In this document: one piece after another, positions 32,472 to 40,821 of the stretch
Position numbering within the stretch: the stretch's first letter is position 1
Layout of the letters: each line of letters begins with the position of its first letter
NCBI GenBank assembly: GCA_905199755.1
Contig: CAJKHT010000011.1
Span: forward strand, 1 to 49,497
Length of the DNA stretch: 49,497 bases
DNA from: an uncultured Eubacteriales bacterium
GTDB lineage: Bacteria; Bacillota; Clostridia; UBA1381
Direction: 5' to 3'
Position numbers and translations under genes: made by a program
The notes under the pieces: generated by a model
Told to the model about the DNA's origin: nothing
Database searches by the model: none
What the model saw: the letters and a program-made list of their open reading frames with translations, nothing else

Positions 32472-35400
32472 GTGAGAAAATTTATAAATGATAAAGTACG
32501 TATAACCTGCGAAACGCTTTCGGAGCTTTCACAAAAAACAATTTACGCAATTCCCGAAATGCAGTATATTCCGTGCGGCTACAAATTGGGCAGGGAGCTT
32601 CCCGTTCCCGACAGCAGCTGGCAGACGCTGCACAGATATGAAAGAATACAGGGAAAAGACCGCCATTTCTGGTTTTATACCGAATACAAAACCCCGAGTG
32701 CGGATAAGGACAAGCAGTATGTTCTTGAGCTTACCACCAGCACCGAGGGTTCCTGGGATGCTACCAATCCTCAGGTTCTTCTGTATCTTAACGGCAAAGC
32801 GGTTCAAGGCATAGATATAAACCACAGGCAGGCGGTTCTCGAACCCGATACCGAATACAAAATTCTTATGTATTTCTACACCGGCATGATTGACATACAT
32901 CTCGATGTATTTGCCGATATAAAGCTTATTGATACTCAGGTTCATCAGCTGTATTACGACTTAAAGGTTCCCTACGATGCGGCAATGTGTTTTGATGAAT
33001 CTGATTATTCATACATAAAACCAATGAAATACCTTGAACAGGCATGCAACATAATTGATTTTTCCGTTCCGGGAAGTGACAGCTTCTATAAAAGCGTTCT
33101 TGACGCAAGGGAATATATGCGCACCGAATTTTTCGAAAAAGAATGCGGCAGCTCGGACGCGGTTGTGAGTCTTATAGGTCATACACATATTGACGTGGCA
33201 TGGCTCTGGACGCTTGACCAGACAAGAGAAAAGGCACAGCGCTCATTTGCCACGGTAATGAATCTTATGGATCAGTATCCGGAATATGTATTCATGTCGT
33301 CACAGCCGCAGCTGTATAAATATCTCAAAGAGGAAGCGCCCGACCTTTACGAAAGAGTAAAGGAAAAGGTCAAAGAGGGGCGCTGGGAGGTTGAAGGAGC
33401 AATGTGGCTTGAAGCCGACTGTAACCTCTCGTCGGGAGAAAGCCTTGTAAGACAGGTATTGTACGGCAAAAAGTTCATGAAAGACGAATTCGGTATTGAC
33501 AGCCGTATATTATGGCTGCCCGACGTTTTCGGTTACAGTGCCGCTCTTCCGCAGATTTTGAAAAAATCAGGCGTTGACAAATTCGTGACATCAAAAATAA
33601 GCTGGAACGAAACAAACACTCTCCCCTATGACAGCTTTATGTGGGAGGGACTTGACGGAACGGAAATATTTACTTATTTCCTTACCGCGCAGGATCACAA
33701 TAAGCACCATGAGCATAACAACTTCACCACATATGTCGGCATGGTAACACCGTCCATGACGCTCGGCACATGGGAACGTTATCAGCAAAAGGATTACAAC
33801 ACGGAAACGATAATAACCTACGGCTACGGCGACGGCGGCGGCGGCCCTACCGCAGAGATGCTTGAAACGGCACGCAGACTTGAATACGGCCTCCCCGGAA
33901 TACCGAAAACCCAAATGAGCTTTGCGGGTGATTTTCTTAACCGCGTTGAGAGCAATTTCATAAAGAACTGCGAGGTAACAAAGCGTACACCCAAATGGGT
34001 AGGTGAGCTGTATCTCGAATTTCACAGAGGAACATATACATCAATCGCAAAAAACAAGAAGAACAACCGTGACTGCGAATTTCTCTGCCAGACTGCCGAA
34101 ACCGCGGCATTATCCGATATGCTGCTCTGCGGCGGCGCATATCCGCAGGACGCATTGCATGATGCATGGGAAACACTGCTTTTAAACCAGTTCCATGATA
34201 TTATACCGGGTTCATCCATTTTTGAAGTATACGAGGAAAGCGACCGTGAATATGCACAGGTACGCAGCACAATAGGCGATGCAAAGTCAAACGCTATAAA
34301 CAGCATAGCAAAATCTGCCGATAAGAAAGGTCTTTTGGTCTATAACCCGAACTCATTTGCCGCTTCGGGAATTGTAAAATATGACGGCGGATATACATAT
34401 GCCGAAAACGTACCGTCAATGGGCTGGAAGGTTATTGAGCCGTCAGTCACCGAAAATACTGTCACCGTATCGGACAAGTGCATCGACAGCAAGCACTATA
34501 CAATAAAATTTGATTACTGCATGAACATCGTTTCCCTGTTTGACAAGGACTGTGGCAGAGAGGTCATAAAGGACGGTCAGACGGCAAACCGCATGCAGCT
34601 GTTTGAGGATTATCCGCGCCAGTATGACAACTGGGAGCTTACCGACTATTATCAGGAAAAGATGCAGACGCTTGACTGCGTAAAAAGCGTAAAGCCGATA
34701 AACGGACAGGGCTTCGGCGGATTTGAAATTGTACGAGAATATCATAATTCCGTTATAACGCAGAATATCATAGTATATTCCGAGAGCCGCCGCATAGACT
34801 TTGAAACCACCGCAGACTGGCACGAGCACCACGTGCTTTTAAAAGCCGCATTCCCGACAAACATTCATGCCAACAAGGCATCATATGAAGTACAGTTCGG
34901 TAATGTTGAACGTGCAACACATGAAAACACCAGCTGGGATATGGCAAAATTTGAAGTATGCGCCCAGAAGTGGGGAGATATTTCCGAAGAGGGCTATGGT
35001 TTAAGTCTTATAAACAACTGCAAGTACGGCTACAGTGCAAAGGGCGGAGAGATTAAGCTCACTCTTATTAAGTGCGGAACATACCCCAACCCCGAAGCGG
35101 ATCAGGGTATTCACACATTTACTTATTCACTGCTTCCGCATGAGGGCAATTTCCGTCAGGGCGGCACAATAAACGAAGCATACCTGCTTAACCGTCCGCT
35201 TGAAACGGCTGTTTCGGACGGCACAGGCTCCTGCCCCTCGGAATTCAGTCTCATAAGCTGCGACTGCGATAATATCGTAATCGAAACGGCAAAGCAGGCT
35301 GAGGACGGCAGCGGAATAATTATCAGACTTTATGATGCATGGGATAAAAAATCAAATCCCACACTTAAATTCGGATTTAACGCAAAGAAAATATACCTTT

Positions 35401-35501
35401 GCGGCATGATGGAAAACTGCATATCGGAGCTTGGCAGCGGAAATGAAGTTACCTTGCCCGTAGGCAATTTTGAAATCATTACATTGAAAGCAGAGCTGTA
35501 A
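32472..35501 (+). CDS. GH38 alpha-mannosidase
   Basis: The 1009-residue enzyme has the zinc-site motif GHTHIDVAWLWTLDQTREK (about residue 235) and the nucleophile region LWLPDVFGYSAALPQIL with the catalytic Asp near residue 350. NQFHDIIPGSSIFEVYEES follows near residue 575, then the GH38 middle and beta-rich C-terminal domains. It has no signal peptide, so it acts in the cytoplasm on imported manno-oligosaccharides or N-glycan fragments. Length matches bacterial and fungal Ams1-type GH38. The start is GTG, 8 bases after AAGGAGG; an out-of-frame ATG lies between. It is divergent from an AraC regulator. Confidence 0.95.
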   Translation: MRKFINDKVRITCETLSELSQKTIYAIPEMQYIPCGYKLGRELPVPDSSWQTLHRYERIQGKDRHFWFYTEYKTPSADKDKQYVLELTTSTEGSWDATNPQVLLYLNGKAVQGIDINHRQAVLEPDTEYKILMYFYTGMIDIHLDVFADIKLIDTQVHQLYYDLKVPYDAAMCFDESDYSYIKPMKYLEQACNIIDFSVPGSDSFYKSVLDAREYMRTEFFEKECGSSDAVVSLIGHTHIDVAWLWTLDQTREKAQRSFATVMNLMDQYPEYVFMSSQPQLYKYLKEEAPDLYERVKEKVKEGRWEVEGAMWLEADCNLSSGESLVRQVLYGKKFMKDEFGIDSRILWLPDVFGYSAALPQILKKSGVDKFVTSKISWNETNTLPYDSFMWEGLDGTEIFTYFLTAQDHNKHHEHNNFTTYVGMVTPSMTLGTWERYQQKDYNTETIITYGYGDGGGGPTAEMLETARRLEYGLPGIPKTQMSFAGDFLNRVESNFIKNCEVTKRTPKWVGELYLEFHRGTYTSIAKNKKNNRDCEFLCQTAETAALSDMLLCGGAYPQDALHDAWETLLLNQFHDIIPGSSIFEVYEESDREYAQVRSTIGDAKSNAINSIAKSADKKGLLVYNPNSFAASGIVKYDGGYTYAENVPSMGWKVIEPSVTENTVTVSDKCIDSKHYTIKFDYCMNIVSLFDKDCGREVIKDGQTANRMQLFEDYPRQYDNWELTDYYQEKMQTLDCVKSVKPINGQGFGGFEIVREYHNSVITQNIIVYSESRRIDFETTADWHEHHVLLKAAFPTNIHANKASYEVQFGNVERATHENTSWDMAKFEVCAQKWGDISEEGYGLSLINNCKYGYSAKGGEIKLTLIKCGTYPNPEADQGIHTFTYSLLPHEGNFRQGGTINEAYLLNRPLETAVSDGTGSCPSEFSLISCDCDNIVIETAKQAEDGSGIIIRLYDAWDKKSNPTLKFGFNAKKIYLCGMMENCISELGSGNEVTLPVGNFEIITLKAEL

Positions 35502-35509
35502 AAAGCAAA

Positions 35510-35540
35510 AATAAAGCGGCGCACAGTGCGCCGCTTTATT
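35510..35540. terminator. bidirectional terminator after the mannosidase and DUF1858 genes
   Basis: AATAAAGCGGCGCA-CAG-TGCGCCGCTTTATT forms a 14-pair stem with T-rich sequence on each side. It serves both convergent genes. Confidence 0.85.
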
Positions 35541-35549
35541 AATTATATT

Positions 35550-35750
35550 TTAGTTTTTTGCAAGAAAGTCATTAATCTTTGCAACAAGCTCGTCAGCGTC
35601 CACACCGTGAACCTGACACGCTTCCTCAATCGACTCACCCTGTGAAGCCGGGCAGCCGAGACAATGCATGCCTATGCTCATGAAAATAGGAGCAATATCC
35701 ATATTCATCTGAAGCGCCTCACCTATAAGGGTTTCTTTAGTTACCTGCAT
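35550..35750 (-). CDS. DUF1858 (hydrid-cluster-associated type) small protein
   Basis: The 66-residue protein reads MQVTKETLIGEALQMNMDIA, then PIFMSIGMHCLGCPASQGES with the CxxC typical of DUF1858. The family is often linked to redox or hybrid-cluster proteins, and its function is unclear. The ATG at 35750 lies inside the end of ftsH, 14 bases before the ftsH stop codon ends, and has AGGAGG 8 bases upstream. This implies read-through coupling with ftsH. It closes the long housekeeping operon. Confidence 0.85.
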   Translation of the reverse strand: MQVTKETLIGEALQMNMDIAPIFMSIGMHCLGCPASQGESIEEACQVHGVDADELVAKINDFLAKN

Positions 35751-37572
35751 TTTCGTTTCCTCCTTCCTCTGTATCAACAAAACAGCGGTTAAATTCATCA
35801 CCGTTAATTGTTTCCTTTTCAAGCAGCAATTCCGCAACCGCTTTCAATGACGGCATATGCTTTTTCAAAAGCTCTTCCGCCGCGGCAAACTGTGTCTCAA
35901 GAATGTTTCTTACTTCATTATCAATATCGGCTGCAATCTTTTCCGAATAATTCTTTGAATGTCCGAAATCTCTGCCGATGAACACCTCGCCGCCCTCGTC
36001 ATACGATACGGGACCTATTGCGTCACTCATACCGTATTTCTTTACCATTTGTCTCGCTAATGAGGTTGCACGTTCAATATCGTTTGATGCACCTGTGCTT
36101 ATATCGTCCATCGTAAGCTTTTCGGCAACGCGTCCGCCGAGCATAACCATTATCTGATTAAGCATTTCGCTGCGCGAAACATACATTCTGTCCTCCTCGG
36201 GAACATACATGGTAAAGCCTCCGGCGCGTCCGCGCGGAATAATCGAGATTTTATGAATATCCGAGGTTTTATCGGTTATTTTCGCTACTATTGCATGACC
36301 TGCCTCATGATATGCCGTAAGCTTCTTTTCCGGCTCGGTGAGCACCCGTGATTTCTTCTCACTGCCCATCATAACCTTTAAGTTTGCGTCCTCAACATCG
36401 CGTCCGGTAATTTTTGCATGATTTCTGCGTGCCGCAAAAATTGCCGCTTCATTCATAAGGTTTTCCAAATCAGCACCCGAATATCCGGCGGTTTCCTTTG
36501 CAATCTTTTCAAGATTTACATCATCTGCCAGCGGTTTTTTCGCCGAATGTACCTTTAATACGGCTTCTCTGCCCTTAACGTCCGGCAGGTCTACAACAAC
36601 CTGCCTGTCAAATCTGCCCGGCCGCAGCAGCGCCGGATCGAGTATATCCGGTCTGTTTGTGGCAGCAATCATGATAACGCCGTCATTTTCTCCGAAGCCG
36701 TCCATTTCCACAAGCAGCTGGTTAAGCGTCTGTTCACGCTCATCATGTCCGCCGCCCATGCCTGCGCCTCTTTTTCTGCCGACTGCATCAATCTCATCTA
36801 TAAATACAATACACGGTCTGTTTTTCTTTGCCTGGTCAAACAAATCACGCACACGCGATGCACCGACACCGACATACAGCTCCACGAAATCGGAACCGCT
36901 TATCGAAAAGAACGGTACTCCCGCCTCACCGGCAACCGCCTTTGCAAGCAGCGTTTTACCCGTACCCGGCGAACCCACCAAAAGCACTCCTTTTGGTATT
37001 CTTGCGCCGAGACGTATAAATTTAGACGGATTTTTCAAAAATTCCACAATTTCGCAAAGCTCCGCCTTTTCCTCAACCGCACCCGCGACATCGGAAAAGC
37101 GCACTTTCTGGTCACTGCTCATAACAGCTCTGCTCTTTGTAAAGCCGCCGGCACCCCCGGCACCTCCGCGGCGCATAAATCCGAAAAAGAAAATCAGAAG
37201 AAAAATTACAATCATTACGATATTGCTGATTGCCGTCCATGAAATTTTCGTCTGATATGCTTCCTGCTTTAATGTACCTGCGTCCATCTGGTCGTTAATC
37301 ATTGTACCTGCGTCATTTTGCAGTACTTCAACAGACGGAATTTCTATTTTCTGTACCGTCTCGTTTCCCTTTTCGTCCTTTATTGTGGCTGTAACGGTAT
37401 TACCGTTTATAACCATGTTGGTTACAGCCTCCTGCTTGATTGAACGGACAAGGTCGGAGTATACCATTTTTTTGCTTTGAGGTGCAAACGCTCCGATAAT
37501 CACGGTATATATAATATAAATGCCTATCAGAAACGCCGCCCATAATCCGATGCTTCTAAAATTTCTCTGCAA
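35737..37572 (-). CDS. ftsH: ATP-dependent zinc metalloprotease FtsH
   Basis: The 611-residue protein has an N-terminal membrane helix (IGLWAAFLIGIYIIYTVIIG), an extracytoplasmic FtsH domain and a second helix (AISNIVMIVIFLLIFFFGF). The AAA domain follows, with Walker A GSPGTGKT, FIDEIDAVGRKR and the SRH ATNRPDILDPALLRPGRFDR, then the protease motif HEAGH. It degrades membrane and regulatory proteins. The start is TTG 37572, 7 bases after AGGAGG; a longer ATG at 37626 lacks a site. It follows tilS by 82 bases; the hpt gene often found between them is absent. Confidence 0.96.
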   Translation of the reverse strand: MQRNFRSIGLWAAFLIGIYIIYTVIIGAFAPQSKKMVYSDLVRSIKQEAVTNMVINGNTVTATIKDEKGNETVQKIEIPSVEVLQNDAGTMINDQMDAGTLKQEAYQTKISWTAISNIVMIVIFLLIFFFGFMRRGGAGGAGGFTKSRAVMSSDQKVRFSDVAGAVEEKAELCEIVEFLKNPSKFIRLGARIPKGVLLVGSPGTGKTLLAKAVAGEAGVPFFSISGSDFVELYVGVGASRVRDLFDQAKKNRPCIVFIDEIDAVGRKRGAGMGGGHDEREQTLNQLLVEMDGFGENDGVIMIAATNRPDILDPALLRPGRFDRQVVVDLPDVKGREAVLKVHSAKKPLADDVNLEKIAKETAGYSGADLENLMNEAAIFAARRNHAKITGRDVEDANLKVMMGSEKKSRVLTEPEKKLTAYHEAGHAIVAKITDKTSDIHKISIIPRGRAGGFTMYVPEEDRMYVSRSEMLNQIMVMLGGRVAEKLTMDDISTGASNDIERATSLARQMVKKYGMSDAIGPVSYDEGGEVFIGRDFGHSKNYSEKIAADIDNEVRNILETQFAAAEELLKKHMPSLKAVAELLLEKETINGDEFNRCFVDTEEGGNENAGN

Positions 37573-37654
37573 AACATTACCTCCTTTTGCATACCGTTTT
37601 TCACGATACACAAATAATTCTAACATATTCTTGACGGTATTTCAACATAAAATT

Positions 37655-38980
37655 CTATTTGAGAGTAATTTTTATACCTTTTTCCTTAAAAACAAACCTT
37701 TTATCGTATCTTTTTGCAATAATACATGCAATTTCACCGTTCACGGTCACTATTCCGGTCACGGTGCGTTCGTCTCTCGGAATCTTTAAATCTATGAAAT
37801 AGTCCTTTATTTTCTTTCTTCCGTTCATTCCCTGCGGATAAAAAACATCTCCCGCACGGCGGTTTCTTATAATAACCGTATCGCCCTTATCCGCCGCTAT
37901 ATATATCCCGTCTCCGCATTTTTCCGTGACATATTCGGCATACACGGTTTTATTCATCTCTTTTATATATATTTCCCTGTTAAGAGGAATAGTATATTCA
38001 AATTCGGGAATATTCTTTTTCACGCCTATACACAGCTTGTCATATTCGATATATGCGCTTACACCCTTTGGAAGATTAATGCTTTTTCCGCTTTCGCCCT
38101 TTTCGGCAAGCCGTATAATGTCGTCCGCAAAGCCCGACGACAAATCCGCCGCTCCGCCGCATTTTTCAGCCAGCATACGCATTACCGTTCTGCCCGACAG
38201 TGCTTTAGGTGCTGACAGCAGTGCCTTTATCCCGATTTTCCCGTCCGTGACATTTTCATTGTAAAACTTATCCGCCGCATTTTCGATAAACTCGCTGTCC
38301 GCACTTATAAGCCTTGAATTGTCGGTCACCGTATTTATAAAGTTCGGATTAAATTCCCTGCATATTTCGGGAATAAGCTCAAGACGTATTTTATTCCTTG
38401 TATAAATTCTTTCGTTATTTGTTTTATCCGTAACATAAGGAAGCTTATGCTCCACGCAGTATTTCTCTATTTCGCTGCGTGTAACATCAAGGAGCGGACG
38501 TATTATCCCAGAACGCATATGCGGTATTCCGCAAAGTCCCTTTAAGCTGCTGCCGCGCATAAAATTCATTATCAGCGTTTCCGCATTATCATTTTTATTA
38601 TGCGCCGTGGCAATTTTTGTAAAACCGTTTTTTTCAAGCAGTTCATAAAAAAAAGCATACCTGAGTTCTCTGCCTGCCAGCTCCTCCGATATGCCTTTTT
38701 CTTTTGCGTACTGAATTACATTTTCACTTTTCAGCACAAAGGGTATACCGAGACTTTGAGCAAACTGCCGTGCCGCACGGGCATCGCTGTCCGCATCCGC
38801 GCCGCGTATGTTATGATTCATGTGTGCCGCAAGCAGTGTTATGCCCAGTCTGTCGCGCAGGCTGTGCAGCACATGTGTAAGACACATCGAGTCCGCACCG
38901 CCCGACAAGCCTATCACAATTTTGTCTCCCGGCTGTATCAGTCCGTATTCCCTTATCGTATTGTAAACCTTATCCATCAT
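37655..38980 (-). CDS. tilS: tRNA(Ile)-lysidine synthase
   Basis: The 441-residue protein has the PP-loop IVIGLSGGADSMCLTHVL, AAHMNHNIRGADADSDARAA and TAHNKNDNAETLIMNFMRG. C-terminal TilS domains contain NRRAGDVFYPQGMNGRKKIK and DYFIDLKIPRDER. It converts C34 of the CAU-anticodon tRNA-Ile2 to lysidine so that AUA is read as Ile. The start overlaps the dnaB end by 11 bases (ATGATG; either ATG is possible). Confidence 0.96.
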   Translation of the reverse strand: MMDKVYNTIREYGLIQPGDKIVIGLSGGADSMCLTHVLHSLRDRLGITLLAAHMNHNIRGADADSDARAARQFAQSLGIPFVLKSENVIQYAKEKGISEELAGRELRYAFFYELLEKNGFTKIATAHNKNDNAETLIMNFMRGSSLKGLCGIPHMRSGIIRPLLDVTRSEIEKYCVEHKLPYVTDKTNNERIYTRNKIRLELIPEICREFNPNFINTVTDNSRLISADSEFIENAADKFYNENVTDGKIGIKALLSAPKALSGRTVMRMLAEKCGGAADLSSGFADDIIRLAEKGESGKSINLPKGVSAYIEYDKLCIGVKKNIPEFEYTIPLNREIYIKEMNKTVYAEYVTEKCGDGIYIAADKGDTVIIRNRRAGDVFYPQGMNGRKKIKDYFIDLKIPRDERTVTGIVTVNGEIACIIAKRYDKRFVFKEKGIKITLK

Positions 38981-40334
38981 TTTCCTTTAATTTAAACTCA
39001 ACGTTCTGAAATTTCGTATATTCGCCCTTCCAGCCCAGCTTAAAGGTTCTTGTTTCGCCGCTTCGGTTTTTTGCGACTATACATTCCGCCAGTTTTTTGT
39101 CCTCGCTGTCGGGATTGTAATACTCATCACGGTATAAAAACATTACCATATCGGCATCCTGCTCGATTGCACCCGATTCACGCAAATCCGAAAGCATCGG
39201 ACGCTTGTCGCTTCTCGACTCGCTCGCACGTGAAAGCTGTGACAGTGCAACAACCGGAATATTCAGCTCCTTTGCCAGAATTTTAAGCGAACGCGATATT
39301 TCCGAAATTTCCTGCTGACGGCTGTCGGTGCGTTTGCCCGACTGCATAAGCTGAAGATAGTCTATCACAACCATAGTCAGATTTTTTGTCTGTTTAAGCC
39401 GACGGCATTTTGCACGTATCTGCGACACCGTAATTGTGGCGGTATCGTCTATATATATCGGTGACAGCGCAACCTTGTTTACGACATCGCCGATTTTTTC
39501 CCAGTCGTCGCCGTCCAGATCGCCGGTACGCATTTTCACCGAGTTTACCATTGCCTGTGAGCATAAAATTCTGTTTACAATCTGTTCCTTTGGCATTTCA
39601 AGGTTGAAAATTGCCACTGTATTTTTATCCGTAATGGCAACATGCTCCGCAATATTTACCGCAAAGCTTGACTTACCCATACCCGGTCTGCCTGCAATGA
39701 GGATAAGCTCACCGCCGTGAAAGCCGCCCGTCAGTCTGTTAAGCTCGTCAAAGCCGGTATCGACACCCGTTATACCGCCCTTTGACTGCGAATTTTCAAC
39801 CAACTGCCTGTAGCTGCCCATAAGCACACTCTTTATGGGGACTATGTCATTTGATTCACGCCCTGCCGCAACATCATATATCAGCTGCTCGGAGCGCTGC
39901 AATATACTGTCGGAGCCGTCAGCTCCGTCATATGCCATGCCGCTTATGGCACCTGCACTTTTTATAAGCTTTCTTAATGTTGATTTTTCCTTTATTATAT
40001 CGGAATAATAGCTTACGTGATGTGTTGTCGGTACATTTGTGGCGGCATTTCTCAAATAGATTATACCGCCTACCGCTTCAAGCTTATCTGCCTGTGCAAG
40101 CTTATTCGACACCGTTATAAAGTCTATTGCGCTGTTTTCGTTAAACAGCTCCATTGCCGCCGCAAATATTTCGCGGTTCTGTGCATAATAAAAATCATCC
40201 GCACCGACAATCTCCGCCGCCTCCGCAACACTTTGCGGATCGGTAAGAACGCTGCCTATAACCGCAAGCTCCGCTTCGCGGCTGTACGGCAGTTCTCTGC
40301 CGGATAAATCCATCGGTATTTCCGTTTCTGCCAT
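38970..40334 (-). CDS. dnaB: replicative DNA helicase
   Basis: The 454-residue hexameric helicase has the N-terminal domain (LPYSREAELAVIGSVLTD), Walker A in IAGRPGMGKSSFAVNIAEH and the Walker B region MVVIDYLQLM. The arginine-finger region SQLSRASESR is present, with DLRESGAIEQDADMVMFLYR near the end. No intein interrupts it. It lies between rplI (25-base gap) and tilS (overlap), a common Bacillota order. Confidence 0.98.
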   Translation of the reverse strand: MAETEIPMDLSGRELPYSREAELAVIGSVLTDPQSVAEAAEIVGADDFYYAQNREIFAAAMELFNENSAIDFITVSNKLAQADKLEAVGGIIYLRNAATNVPTTHHVSYYSDIIKEKSTLRKLIKSAGAISGMAYDGADGSDSILQRSEQLIYDVAAGRESNDIVPIKSVLMGSYRQLVENSQSKGGITGVDTGFDELNRLTGGFHGGELILIAGRPGMGKSSFAVNIAEHVAITDKNTVAIFNLEMPKEQIVNRILCSQAMVNSVKMRTGDLDGDDWEKIGDVVNKVALSPIYIDDTATITVSQIRAKCRRLKQTKNLTMVVIDYLQLMQSGKRTDSRQQEISEISRSLKILAKELNIPVVALSQLSRASESRSDKRPMLSDLRESGAIEQDADMVMFLYRDEYYNPDSEDKKLAECIVAKNRSGETRTFKLGWKGEYTKFQNVEFKLKENDG

Positions 40335-40359
40335 AATTCAGCGTCCTTTCCAAAGTATT

Positions 40360-40806
40360 TTACAGTTCTCTGACATCTACCTTAAGCTTTCCGACAATTC
40401 CCGTGTAAAGCTTTACATCAACCTCTGTCACTCCGAGAGTTTTTATACCGTCGGGCATGACAAACTTCTTCTTATCAAGCTTGATGTGATGCTGCTTTGT
40501 AAGCTCCTCGCTTACCTCCTTTGATGTAACCGAACCGAAAAGCTTTCCGCTTTCCCCGGCTTTTGCCTTTATAACAACGCTGATTTCTTTCATCTTTTCA
40601 GCTATCGCCTTTGCTTCATCGGTTTCGGTTTTTATCTTATATTCAAGAGATTCTTTTTTGCCCTTTAAAATATTTATATTGTCCTTTGTTGCCTCTTTTG
40701 CAAGTCCTTTCGGCAAAAGGAAATTTCTTGCATAACCGTCCGAAACGTTAACAAGCTGTCCTTTTTTGCCCGTTCCCTTTACGTCCTGATTTAAAATTAC
40801 CTGCAT
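40360..40806 (-). CDS. rplI: 50S ribosomal protein L9
   Basis: The 148-residue protein has the L9 signature MQVILNQDVKGTGKKGQLVN, then VSDGYARNFLLPKGLA, a long connecting helix and the C-terminal domain (KLFGSVTSKEVSEEL). It lies 15 bases after gdpP and before dnaB, as in most Bacillota. Confidence 0.98.
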   Translation of the reverse strand: MQVILNQDVKGTGKKGQLVNVSDGYARNFLLPKGLAKEATKDNINILKGKKESLEYKIKTETDEAKAIAEKMKEISVVIKAKAGESGKLFGSVTSKEVSEELTKQHHIKLDKKKFVMPDGIKTLGVTEVDVKLYTGIVGKLKVDVREL

Positions 40807-40821
40807 AGTAATTCACTCCTT

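Noticed and set aside
36659..37255. 198-codon plus-strand open frame over ftsH
   Set aside because: Antisense to the AAA domain; composition is typical of a reverse-complement shadow.
37573..37654. A missing hpt gene between tilS and ftsH
   Set aside because: The 82-base gap is too short to hold hpt or a remnant. Loss or relocation of hpt is common and not unusual by itself.
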